This document shows positions 46,250 to 59,000 of a stretch of 64,000 nt of DNA, one piece after another. The number at the start of each line of letters is the position of its first letter. The stretch's first letter is position 1. The position numbers and the translations under genes are program-made. The stretch lies in the NCBI RefSeq assembly GCF_963678975.1, contig NC_089274.1:21785133-21849132 (forward strand). The letters run 5' to 3'. The stretch comes from Dysidea avara (lineage: Eukaryota > Porifera > Demospongiae > Dictyoceratida > Dysideidae). A model generated the notes under the pieces. That model had not been told where the DNA came from, did not search any database, and saw nothing but the letters and a program-made list of their open reading frames with translations.

Positions 46250-49200
46250 ATGTCACTCATCACGGCTTATTTTAAGGCAGACAATACGGCAGTCGCTAAT
46301 CCACCACCTAGTGTGACGTGTAATGACAACAGTAGAATAGAATCCGCAGAGTCTTCAGATTGTGTTGTGGACCCTCAAGTGTTGGATGAAGATTCTAACT
46401 CTAAAGATGCTGCTCCCCCAAAGAAGATGAAGATTGCCTTGTTTACTGTACATGAGCCCACACCAAATTTGTCAGTGAACTGTGTACAAGACCATATTGA
46501 GAAACAAAACCAAATGGTGGAAAGGCAAGGCCATTCCATTGAGAAACAAGCCCAACCTGTTGAGAAGCAAAATGAACTTGTGGAAATCCAGGATGATCCA
46601 GTGGAATGCCAACGCCAACCTATAGAGGGACTGGTACAAACAAATGTAACAAAGGAGCCAGAGAAACTTGTTAAGGACACCAATAAAGATAAAAAACCTG
46701 AAGAAACAGCTGCTTCAGTTGCTAATGAGGTCAGCTTGAAGGAGAATCATAAGAAGTCAGAGTCCACTGCACAGGCTAAAAAGCAGCAGCAGACACGGCA
46801 GACCACCCTAAATTTTCAGAATGGAAAATGCATTTTAGTTCCCATGGAGCTAGAACCGGATACAGGAATGGAAACTGGCAGTCAAGAATCATCACAATTG
46901 GAGAGCACTGCTGAAGATGATTATCCACCAAAAAAGCAGCAAAGAAAGCGAAGAAAAAAGAAAGAGAGAGCTAACAATGAAGACGGTGATACTGCTTCCC
47001 AAGATGAGAACATTACTGTTGCAAAGAAGTCTTGTCGTAAGGCTGCTAGGGAAGCCACAGAGCGGCTTAATGAGTTACTAAGTGAGTTGGTCCCACCTAA
47101 AGCTTGTTCATTAACTAAACCAACCCCAATAGAAAAGACTAGTTGTGAAGAAAGTACTGCTGAGATGGAAACAGCTATTCTTGAGGAGAGTGTTGAAACC
47201 AAAGTGGTTCCACAGATTATAATAGAAGATAATCAGGTTACATGTAATGTGCCATCTGCTACAGATACTTCTGATGTTGTTGTGATATCACCAAGTATTG
47301 CTAAGGATGAGGCAGCTGCTGATTCTAGTGACTCAGATGTGATTTGTTTGACTCCACGTTCAGCGTCCCCTTTGTCCCAAGAGTTACAAAGCAGTCCATC
47401 AAAACCCTCCACTCCAGCTAAAAATAAATGGGCACACATATTTGGTCCACATAAGAAACCTTCCTCGCCTGGTAGAAAGTCTAGCCCACGTAAGGGCAGT
47501 CCTAAAAACAGTCCCAGGAAAACTGCCAGTCCCAGGAAACAAACTATAGTGATGTCGTCTGCAGTATCACATGAGCAGCTTTCACTTGGGGTTACCCTGT
47601 TTCACCATGTCATGCAGCAAGACAGTTCTTTATTGTGGGACTTACCAAAAATAGAACTACCTGCAGTTAACATAAAGAGTTCACCGCTTTGTCATCCACA
47701 TCGAGGAGACACACAGCATGTGGATCATGTGAGCAAGGAATTAATGGCTGTTGATAACTGTCTGAAGGCACCATTTCATTTGAAGGTGAATATATGTCAA
47801 ATGTGTGTATGACTTGCTGAGGCCCCCATTTCCCTAGGAGAATTTGCTTGCAATGACTCGCCTACTTAGTGCACAAGTACCCTGAGTTGTGTGTGTGTGC
47901 GTGCGTGTGCGTGTGCGTGTTACATCTTTGGTGTTTCAATGTAGTTTGCGACCTCTGATGAGAAGAGAGTACTATTGAAGCAATTCACTGACAAGAACCT
48001 AAAATCACTATATGACCATTACACTTCACTAAATAAACAGCTTTCTGCTGAACGAGCAAGGTTGCTGGCAAAGTGGGCTGAATGGGAAAAACAGTATCAG
48101 TTAGTTCAACAGGAAAACGAGAGACTCTTAAAAGAAGTTGTTGAAGTTCCTGAGGATCCTTCTCTAGAACTTATTGTAAGCATTAGGTTTCTACGGACAG
48201 ATATTTCTTCTGAGTCTGTCACAGTGGATGCCAAATGGTACAGAAAGCAGCAGGCATCACCGCCACCTACAACTTACAACTTCCGTCGCCGCAGCCAACA
48301 ACAAAGTTGGAAAGAGCCACTTAATGATTCTGATGCTTCATCTTCTGACTATGAGTCTAAGTGTAAACACCGACGTCAGAGAAGAGTAAAGAAACGCAGA
48401 AAGAAGACAAACTGTATTGCTTCGGATGATGAAGATTCCAGCTGGAATGACAATGATCAGTGCGAAAAAAAGAAGTCTTCCACTGCTATTAACCTGCCAC
48501 CTCAGAAGCAGTCACCCCAGGTAGTAACTAAGCCACTACCTGGCCTGCCAATTTTTAAACCACTTAATGACCTCTGGGTAGATTTGTACTCACCCACAAA
48601 CCTAGATGATATTCTTGGCAACCAGCAAGCCTTACAAATATTATTCCAGTGGTTAATTGGTTGGAAGGATGGTCATAGTGGTATTAATGGAAACAATTCT
48701 CAGAAGAAGTCAGGAGAGTCAGACTGTATGGTCATTGATAGTGATAGCAATGATTGTGAGGAAGAAGGTGCCAGTAAAGTGTTACTTGTCAGGGGAAAGG
48801 TGGGCTGTGGAAAGACTTCTGCCATTTATGCTTGTGCCAACAAACTGGGATACAAGGTGAGTGTGTGCTTAGTATTTCTATAGTTGATATGTCGGGTGGA
48901 ACCTAACCACTGTCTACTTTTAAATTAGTTAAAGGAATAGTTCACAAAATAGTATTATGAATTCCTGATTTATAGTGACTCACTTAGTGCAGCCAACTGT
49001 TGCGTTAGAATTAAGGTTCCACCAATACAAAAAAATACCTACTGATCCGATACCGATACCTAGCAGTAAATTTTCACAGATACCGATAATTGCCATACAA
49101 TTTACACGCCTCTCAAGTTAGCTTGTGTGACTGCTCTATCTATTGTGCAGCGACTGTTCTATTAGAGTATTTCGATCTTTTTCATGCAAACATATTTAAA

Positions 49201-52200
49201 AAAATTCCTGCACCTTTCCTGCTAGAATAATGCTCAGCACTATTTCCAACCCATTATACCTCACGTTTTGCTAGCATAGCATTTATGATGATGATGATTG
49301 GTGCGAGTGGCTATTAATCGGTATCAGAATACCTAAATAACCGATACTGATTGATACCAAAAGCCCAATATCAGCTCTGATATGATACCGATCCAATTAT
49401 CAGTGGAACCTAGTTAGAATAAGCCAATAGCTTTGCAGACTGTTTTGTGATATATACCCCATCTCCCAAAGTGTAAGCATGTTGTGTATTGGGTAAACTT
49501 TTGCCTTTTGTCAATGGATATCCCACTGGTTATAGTTAAAGCACTGTCACGCGTGTGTGTACAGTACAAGGGGGCATGTTGAGAGGCTAAGGCTAATACA
49601 GCACAAAGCGAAACCGAGTGCTGTATTTGCCTCAAGACACCCCCGAGTGCTGTATTTTTCATACACACAAGCATAGGCAGTGCTTTAAGTGTTATATTGT
49701 ACTTCCTGGTCGTCTGGTTCGGAGCGATTTTCTCTAGTACTCAAACCGCTGCAATTTTCGGTGATCAGGATATTAGTAAGTGTTTATATAATCTATTTCT
49801 AGTTGTAGAACAAACTAATAGGGATTAGTTAGGCCGCTCGAGTTAGGCTAGTTTTAGCGATTTACAATGTCACACACATGATCATTCATGCTGTCTTAGT
49901 GGAGTCGTGTGTAAATAGCTTCATGATCAGACGATCAGTAAGTGTTTATACAGTCTATTTCTAGCCATAGAACGAACTGGTAGGATTAGTTTGGCTGGTT
50001 TTAGCGATTTACAGTGTCTTGTACATTCCATAAAAAAATTCTCTGCATAATTGTACTGTATTTGCCCAATTAGCTGCATAACTGTTCTGTATGACTCATA
50101 CAGTACAGTTATTCAGCTAATAAGTACTGTATGAACAATACACTACGCGGCATCGCTTTGATCCTCCCACGCAAAGCACAATATTAGTTGGTATGGTATC
50201 TTTGGGGGAGGGAGGTTATCATTTACTGCACTAAATCATAACAGTTGTCACACATCACCCCTTAGGTATTTGAAGTGAATTCATCCAGTAGGCGATCTGG
50301 CAGTCAGGTGATCTCTATACTCCAGGAAGCCACACAGTCACGCCAAATTGTGACTCAACGAGCTACAAAACAATCCACTCTATCCCAGGGTGAAGGTGAT
50401 GACAAAGCCCCTGATAAGACCTGTATCGAAAAGTCCTCCCGTACCATTACATCATTCTTTAAGCCTATGAAGGGGCCAGCTGCAAAGGAAGGGGGAGGGG
50501 CTCAAAGTAAGGATACAGCTGGTGCAGAATTGTCTCAACAGTCTGAACACTTGCAAGTGACATTAGCTTCTCACAGTGTTATATTGGTAGAGGAGGTATG
50601 TATGTGTGTGTGGACGTGCATACGTGTGTGTGGTATCAACACTGATTATAATCACTGGCCATTACTATAAAGCTCATAGCACCTAAGTAATACAGGGGTG
50701 TCCCATTGGATATAAGTGTGACCATGTACATAGCAGCCAAATGCTTTGCCTTTATGTAGTGTGTATAAGTGTATTCGTTAAGTATTTGACCTCCCGTGTT
50801 ATCACAGGTTGATATATTGTTTGAAGATGACAAAGGATTTTGGTCAGCAATGTATGACATTATCAACATGTCAAAGAGACCCATCATCTTAACTTGTAAT
50901 GGTATGTCCTGTTTTTATAGTGATTGTGTTACTTGTGACCCCACAGACCCTCACCTGCAATTGGAATGTCACCACAATGTCATTGACATGTGTAGACCAT
51001 CTGAGGTGTGTGTAGTGTGTCTGTATGTGTGTGTATATATGCAGTGATAATAATTGTTTTGGTCATTGAGTCTATGAGGTAGAAACACACCAGATAAACA
51101 AATTAGTGTTTATTATGTTCTTACAATACAACATTTCTGTTGTCAGATATTGTAGTCTAGCAAATGTGCCTCAGTATTTGATTTTGGGTATCATATCTAT
51201 GCATCTTGTGTAGTGTATTATATATACTAGGTGTATGGTGGTGCTATATATACTTGTATTCATGAGGGTGTTCTACATATGTGCTTTATAATGTGAGTTG
51301 TGGGGGGCAGACATAGGTAGCCTTTTCTTTCTTTAGGCCACGTGTTTCTCATACACTATAGTTCAAAATGAAATTAAGAATACAGCAGCCAACTTTTTGT
51401 ATTGGAGTTAGATGGATGGAGGAGCTTGCGTGACTCAGAATGCAACATACTTACTCTTTTCAGATACCTACTAGCTTAAAATGGTGTTTTATGGGCACCC
51501 ATATTTCTTTGTGGCATGAAAAATACTGTGATGTGGGTAGGGACAAGAAACTAAAAATTAAACCTTAATGCTGTTATTGGTCTCAATTATAGCAAGAGCT
51601 TGTAGATCATCTCCAGGTGATAGCCCTGTCACATGACTTCCTGCTCCCAGCTGGAATGGCATCTACATTGTCAGCACTACTCCAGTGTGATGTCCGCCAA
51701 GTCATACACACTCTACATTTCTCCCTGTGTCATGCCAACACATCAGAACAAGACTCTATCCAAGATGTACCCAGTGCCTGGTCTGCATCTTTACTAGAGC
51801 AAGAGATTATAGAAGCCAAATCTCTACTGTATCCTAATTTATTCCTGTCCAGTTTAGTGGAACAGTTAAATGCCTCACCCGTCACTGGAAAAATTGCTAC
51901 TCCAAACCTCCAAAGACCTTGGCGTTGTCATGATAGCAAGTTCAAGAATCTCAGCCAGACAAAACAATGTAAATATTTTAATTGTGACATAATGTCGGAT
52001 GCTTGTGATTGGCTATCCCACTGTGACATCATCAGAGAGAACAATGAGCAGTCACCAGTGTTAGATCCAAATGGTGCTCATTCCTGGTGGGAGGTTAGAG
52101 AACAGTCTTGCTTCCTGGCAACATCTCAAGAATCACTGAACCAGCTTGAAGTGGAGAAACTGGATAAACACAAGGAAGAAATGGCATCATTTATGGACAA

Positions 52201-55200
52201 TATGACTGGCCAACATTTTGGGATTAAGGACCACTCAGATATGTTAAGAGAAGAAATGGTTGTTACCATGGCAAAGAAATGCAGGTAGGGAACACCCAAC
52301 CATTGCTCATGGCTAATTGTATTGTTTGATGGGTCAGCATTTTTTTACGACATTATTAGTTGGATCTGTGTAGGCCTGTACCTACTGTTGTACTAAATTT
52401 TGTTTTGATAGATGAGTATTTCAACATTTAGCTTTGCAGGGATCTTCCCAGGTTTATAATGGTGGTGGCTACAAGAAACAGGGTCAGATAATAAAATGTG
52501 GGCACCTAAGTTTAGAGGTCAGTTGTTATGTGGTAGTGGTGGCTGGTTCTGACCACTGTGGGCACATCCCTGGCTTTGGGTTGGCTGTATTTTAAAGGAT
52601 GCTCATGTGGGTGATCCCAGTACTTGACAATAGAACCTAGTGCACTTGAAATACTCCAATCGAACATTCATTAATTTTTTTGATAACAAAAGGTCCTATT
52701 GTTAATTTAAATACTGGCAGGCATGTATTGGACTTCAGCAGTTGGCGTTAATGTTTATTCTGTGTTTGTTATATAACTGTTAGTGTTTCTAATTCCTTTA
52801 AAGAATCCATTATATACTACTTATCATGCTGTGATACCATGGTGGTGTCAATACTTCCACACACACTGGTGGTTGCCATTGATGTTTTGTTGTGTAGGTG
52901 GTGTGGTGTGTTTAATCAGAGGACTTCAAATATTGTTCAAGATGATTTAGCTCACTGTCAACTACTACACTCTGCCATTGCAACAGACTATCTACCCCTC
53001 ATGAACCTGATGTGTAAATATGAAGAGGACAGAAAGGCCAGACAACGGCGGTAAGTGTAACACCATTTCCTCATATAGTATATACTGGGCTTGTGTGTAT
53101 ACTGTAACATAATGCTGAAAGAATAACCAGACTATTTGTTCAGAACAACTTGCTACTAACAACACACTATTAAATTTTGTGTATTTATTAATACTAAATT
53201 TGACACCTGTGTTTTGCATTATTTTCATGCAAAAAAAAATCATGAATTTTATTTTTTCACATCATTTTAAGTGCATGACTGCTCTATTAGAGTATCTTGA
53301 TATTTTTGTAGCCAAGCTACAGTGATTAAAAAGATTTAGCCATGTTATTGATTTTATTGTGAAAGTCAGCATTTGAATATAGCCCTGTATATAAACGAAT
53401 GGACTTCACTTATCCAATTTTATCTGAACACTTTTGTGATTGAACTGACACACAGGTGTTCGGATAGTGGAGGTCCCACTATTTAAAGAAGGGGAGGGAG
53501 TTCTGTAGAAGCATGACAATCTTCCTGTACCATTACCTGCAACCCATCATTGGAGGGAAAAGGAGGGTCTGTAGTTAAACAAAAAAAAACCTTTGTGTAA
53601 GAAATTTTGCGGATGACAATTATCTTACAATGAAAAAAGTGAATTAAACATTCAACTGTTTTGTTGACAACTACTTAAATAATAATGTTCATTTCAGTGC
53701 TACTGTAAGTCAAGAACATTTCAAGTATGAATTTTCCTGTGTGTTCATACGTAAAACATTCCCTTCTTTGTGCTTTCCGCAGTCCTTCATCTTTTGCTGT
53801 TTAAAAGGTTACTTGTATGCATCTACATGGAGTCAGCTTAGACCTCATTATTTAATCTTGCTTGCAAAATTTCTTTGCCTTGTGGTATGCAGGCATCTCA
53901 GGTGTATGCAGATGTAAAGGCACCAGGGCTTTGTTCCATAGGCAGTGGAAACAGGACCCCCTCTCCGAACAACTACTTGCAATAAAAGATCAAGATGCTC
54001 TAATAGAGCAGTCAGCTACGTAAAGCAGTCACCTTTACATTTGCTTTAGGTAGCTACTTAAGTAGTAGCTAAAAAACATAGTAAAATAGTCTCTCTCTGG
54101 GCCTCTAAACTATGAAAATTTTCCTGGGGACAAGCCCCCAGACCCCCAAGAATAACAACGTATCTGTTGTATGCTTCAATTTGCATTGGGTAAAAGAATA
54201 GGGCTGAAAAGATCATGGTTTTTTAGTATTCAAGTACTCTCTAGAGTTAACTTGTAGTCATACCCATGTGACATGTTTAATACTGACCTTTAGCAGTTTA
54301 CAGCCTTTTCAAGTGACAACAATGATACACACACTGTATTAAAGTACTGATGTTAGTGTCCCTGACAAAAAAAACTATGCCAATCAAACTCTACAGCCTT
54401 CAATGTGTCACTCCCTAATGTTCTGCAGTACAGTGAATTTTGTGTATCGCGTATTACCATCAATAAACTGTTCGATACAATACTGTATCACGATACTATA
54501 ATGAAATGGTCATAGCTAGTTATGACTGGCGTATTAGCTAATAATTGTGATATCCAATTTATCTGTACCTTAAAGAGCCGACACTGATTCTACATTCACT
54601 GTGTATACAAATTTCTTTATTCAGTGAAACTACAGTATTATACTGATGTGACATATAGCTAGTGTGTTCTGGTATTTGAAAAACGAGAGTTGCTGTTAAA
54701 AAGTACATCTCTACCCAGATACCTGCCTCTACCAGACAATTAACTACCGCAAACATTTTAATGCATGCTCCTACAAAGGCTTGTCCAGATTACTCTGCAT
54801 TTTGATGAGTTGTCAAGATGGCTACAGCAGGTTGTTTACTGCTTGGTGGTGCAATTCTTTATACTTATACTTAAAGTGTAACAGCTACTGTTTTAACAGC
54901 TACTGTTTTTAGAAGACCCGGGTAAGAATATTTTAGCCATAACAGTAGCACTTATACACACGGCTTCTCGTAACGTTGCATTTTATAGCACAGGTAAATA
55001 GAGAGGCTTTCTATTTGAGTATCTATATCACTGTTACAGTAATAGAGCAATCACTGACTTTTCTACTAGAAAACTTCAATATATTGATATTTTCTAAGTA
55101 CAGTATTATATCGTGATACTTATTTGCTGTATCGATATATTGCCGTATCGATATGTATTGCAGATCCCTATCACTCCCTGATGACAAATACATCATGTGA

Positions 55201-55797
55201 GCTGGGTCACGTGATCTTAATGAGTACTCCGAGTACCAATTTTACTATCCAAGTACCAAATCCTTAACAAGTACTCACCAAGTATTAGATTAGTGTTTGT
55301 TTCAGCCCTAGTAAAAATTCATTGCCCCTCACTCTTTGGCCTGCTCCATCACACCTGCTTTGTTCCACAAATGGTCCTAGTCCCACTGTCTACTTATGCC
55401 ACTGAATAAATATTATGTTGCCATGTTCACTCCAGTGTCATTTGTGTACAAAGTGACCTGGTTAATAATAGGAAACAAAGTGAATGGAATAAATTGCTGT
55501 ATAGCCTGAGGGGCAAAATATTTGAGGTTAAGTAATGTTACCTAATTAAAATTTTATTGCGGATTTGTAAACAATCCAATCTATTAGACTATAATGGAGG
55601 TCTAAATACAACAAAATCAGCAAAAAAATTCTCCCTGAAATATTTAGGCAATACGGTATTGTACTTATTGTTATTACTGCTATAGGTTCCGACACTACCT
55701 TTCTGCTCGTGGTATACAAGAGACTACCATATCATCATTGTTACATCATTATGACCAGCTGACATGTTCACAGAGTAATCACACCAGTAATATATAG
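46250..55797 (+). CDS. ATAD5: ATAD5/Elg1, large subunit of the RFC-like PCNA unloader
   Basis: Eight exons join in frame to 1295 aa: 46250-47785, 47945-48856, 50266-50595, 50808-50901, 50947-51005, 51593-52284, 52898-53050 and 55686-55797 (TAG). ATAD5-RFC2-5 removes PCNA from DNA after replication. The N-terminal 512 residues are low-complexity and charged, with a degenerate MEKQ-type repeat (EKQNQMVERQ...), Lys/Arg-rich and SPRK-type serine-proline blocks. The AAA core has Walker A GKVGCGKT (796-803), FEVNSSSRRSG right after, and Walker B ILVEEVDILFED (around 920-932). The C-terminus RFRHYLSARGI matches the family. It is shorter than human ATAD5 (about 1844 aa), mainly in the N-terminal region. 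RTITSFF (875-881) resembles a PCNA-interacting peptide. Introns 2 and 7 hold hAT and TA MITEs. A partial copy lies at 61938-64000. Confidence 0.92.
49012..49412. mobile_element. 401-bp hAT-type MITE in ATAD5 intron 2
   Basis: The ends TAAGGTTCCACC and CAGTGGAACCTA are inverted copies. GTTAGAAT occurs exactly on both sides (49004-49011 and 49413-49420), an 8-bp target duplication. The interior has repeated CCGATACCGATA-type words and a pair of TGACTGCTCTA motifs. The homologous intron of the partial copy has a single GTTAGAAT and no insertion. Confidence 0.93.
49530..50195. repeat. Second insertion block in ATAD5 intron 2
   Basis: This stretch has no counterpart between the matching intron sequences of the partial copy. 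Its left part is palindromic (GTTAAAGCACTGTCACGCG versus GGCAGTGCTTTAAG near 49680), and a duplicated AAGTGTTTATA(T/C)A(A/G)TCTATTTCTAG lies near 49775 and 49940. It probably combines one or more MITEs. The ends are uncertain. Confidence 0.5.
54199..55310. mobile_element. hAT-type element in ATAD5 intron 7
   Basis: TAGGGCTGAAA on the left and TTTCAGCCCTA on the right are perfect inverted repeats of hAT type. Near-duplicates GTAAAAGA and GTAAAAAT flank them. The 1.1-kb interior has further inverted TATCGATA/ATCGTGATA clusters, suggesting a nested palindromic insertion. No transposase frame was seen. Confidence 0.7.
55497..55656. mobile_element. 160-bp TA-target MITE, CCGTATAGCC family, copy 3
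   Basis: The left end CTGTATAGCCTGAGGGGC and the right end (reverse complement CCGTATTGCCTAAATATTTC) match the family. GAGGTTAAGTAATGTTACC matches the copy at 38038. TA follows the right end. It sits 30 bp before ATAD5 exon 8. Confidence 0.7.
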
Positions 55798-56009
55798 CAT
55801 CCATAGTGAATTGTACATTGTTCTTGTCATTTTAATTTGTGTTCTTGGTTTGTAACATATTTATTTTTAATATCTTCAAGAAAATATATACAGGTACTGA
55901 CTCTAAATTTATGCAGCGCTAACGCTTATATTTGCTTAAGGCGCCTAATCTCGTCACGTGATGCTGCTTGGAAGTGTCAAATCTCAAGTTCTCTGAAGGT
56001 TGACAGAAA

Positions 56010-59000
56010 ATGAAGCTTTTCTTTATGGTCGTCACTTTAATAGCAACGTCAACTATTTCACTTGCAGCAGACCCAGTTCGAGTAGTACAAGGTCTTATCC
56101 GGCGACTATTGGGAGAAGAGTACATATTACGATTCCATTACGAGGTGATCGAGATAGACCGGGGTCATGACGTGTTTGAAATCGACACTATCATGCGGTT
56201 CGGGATAGTACTACCAGTTCTACGCGGAAACAATGGAGTGGCGTTTGCTTCAGCTTTAAATTACTACCTCAAGTATTACTGTTATTGCTCGGTTAGTTGG
56301 GGAGACAATGGATCAGGTGATCAATTGCAGCTACCTGAGCCACTCCCAACTGATTTTAGCAGAGCAAGGCACGTGATGACAAAGTACAGATACTATATAA
56401 ACCCAGTCACGTTCTCCTATTCCATGGTGTGGTGGGATATTGACAGGTGGACCAGAGAAATTGACTGGATGGCACTGAATGGTATAAACATGCCTCTTGC
56501 CTTCACAGGACAAGAATATGTTTGGAAGAAGTTTTACATGTCACTGGGTTTGAGTGATGCTGAGATTAATGAGTACTTAACAGGTCCTGCCTTTCTGGCA
56601 TGGCAAAGGTTTGGTAACTTGAGAGGCTGGGGAGGACCACTAGATGATAGTTGGATTGACACTCAACGCGAGTTGCAGTTAAAGATTTTAGAAAGGACTA
56701 GAGAATTTGGAATGATGAATGTGTTACCTGGATTTGCAGGATTTGTCCCTGAGGCCATTGTGCTTAAATATCCAGAGAGTAAATTCGTGAAGAATCCTAA
56801 CTGGGAAAATTTCAATTCCACATATTCAGGGAATTATCTGCTGGAACCAACTGATCCATTATTTAAGGATTTAGGAAAGAAATACTATGAAATGTTAATA
56901 GCCGAATATGGTAATGACCACTTCTTCGGTATTGATACATACAATGAGTTCTACCCCTCATCAAATGACTCATCATTTCTTGTTGCCACTAATAAAGCTA
57001 TATATAGCACAATGGCTGAAGTGGATACTGATGGGATCTATGTGTTGCAGTCTCTGCCATTCCAGAACTATGGTAAGTGTATAGTGAACCACATATTAAT
57101 TTGGACACTCAAAAAATGCATATCCCTACATTTTACAGAGAGGTCTGATAGTAAGTACCCCTTAGTATAGTGCCATTAGAATCCTCGTGCACTACAGAAT
57201 CCAGTGGTATACAACAGATCACGTGACAGTGGAACCTCAGTGTCTGAACCCCTTGGGGCCAGGGGTTGTCCATAAGTCTGGAAAGTCCATATTTTTGAAA
57301 CTGTGTATAAATAACCTTAAAATAGCATGGAGAATTTTTTTTAAATGTCAACTACCCTAATAGAACTGTCACTACTCTAATAGAGCAGTCATTTCTGTAG
57401 TTCGGTTAGCCAAGAATCTGGGTCGGGATAATTGAGGTTCCACAACAATATTTGGTCTTGGTACATAAATGGTCTGACCACACCATCTGTGACAACATGA
57501 ATAGTCCAACCTGAACATAAATGGTCTGAACTAAACTTCTTCGGTCACTGCTCCATGCCCATAAGCTTGCAACTGTTTCAATCATGTCCCTGGTTTGTCC
57601 CTCCCATTTGATGAGGTGATAGCTAGCTAATTGGCAAGCTAATCAGTGATCTCTCACATATACTGTAATTTTCCCGAAGGATTTGCAAATTGGAGTCCAC
57701 AATCTTACAGTGTTGTCTATATTAGATACAGTGTCCCAAATAGCTCTATTTTAGAGTTCACTGACTACTCTATTAGGATTTGTCAATCCTTTTCTGTATA
57801 ACAAGCAAGGATTTAATATGGCACAGTTGTTCTGCCTATTATTCCAGCATATGCATGGGGAATTCTACAGCCAGAGCAGAGTATGTAATGTGGCAGACTA
57901 TAGGTGGACTGTTTATGTTCAGCTTGGACCATTTATGCACTGGCATGGATGGTTCACCAGGTAGACCAGTTTTGCAAGCACAAGTGGTCTGGCCATACCA
58001 TTTATGACAGCATAAATAGTTCCCTCCCCCCCCCCCCCCACACACACACGGACCGTTCATTCCTGGACTGTTTATGCATCGACAGCACTATACATAAGCT
58101 GGCTTGTAAATTAGGACACTTTGATTAATTGTATTAGAGTACAGCCTTTTCAACCAGGCTTTTGAAGGCCGCACCATTTTTCAAAACTTGGCTGTGAATT
58201 ATTTTGTTAGTTACTGAGCAGCCAAAGCTCAAAGCAGCTAGCGCTGCTGTAGCTACAGCTGGAGTGAAGACTCCACTTGAGGAGAGCCCTCCCAGCTCGT
58301 TAAGGCTCAACAGAACCAGAAGCATTATTATGATAGGACTAGTAAGGAATCTCCTATAGTGTGTAGAGAGATCAGCTAGAAGAAGTCACCTTGTAGACTC
58401 CTACAGTGTGTGTAGATCTAGTAATGATGAAGGGTGAAACCAAAGGTGGCAGCCATTTTTATAGAATGTTTTGCAAAGTGTGCAAAAAGAAATTTAAGCC
58501 TCCATAGACCCTTTAACAGTTGCGTATCTACATGGAAAATAAAGCACTGTGCTTTTATTTAAGAGTCTGATTTCTAACGAGTTACTATATTTAAATCTGA
58601 AAAATTGAGATGTGCCCGCCCAAAATAAACAGTGTCGATTTTTAGTCTCATCAAAGTGATGATAGTGTGGAGTTTGCCTGTATATAGACCGCGCGAAGTG
58701 GAAATACTCAAGACGACTAGCTGTTTGGCTACTCAGGTAGAGGTCTAATATTGAATAATCAGTGCCCAAATTTATTGTGATAGCTACAACTATGATGGAG
58801 GAATGTCAAGGGAATAACGTGAGCGATACTTTGTAGGGCAGGGTGTGGTAGAGTTGGCAGGGAATGAGTAGATGAACCGGGGATGGTTTCGTGATCCGCA
58901 CAAGTACGAGTCAGCCTGAGTGCAAGAAATCTATTGATTCAGTATCCTTTTGTGTGGCACGTGATGCTGCAGTCCCACAATCAATACATACATCATAGCT

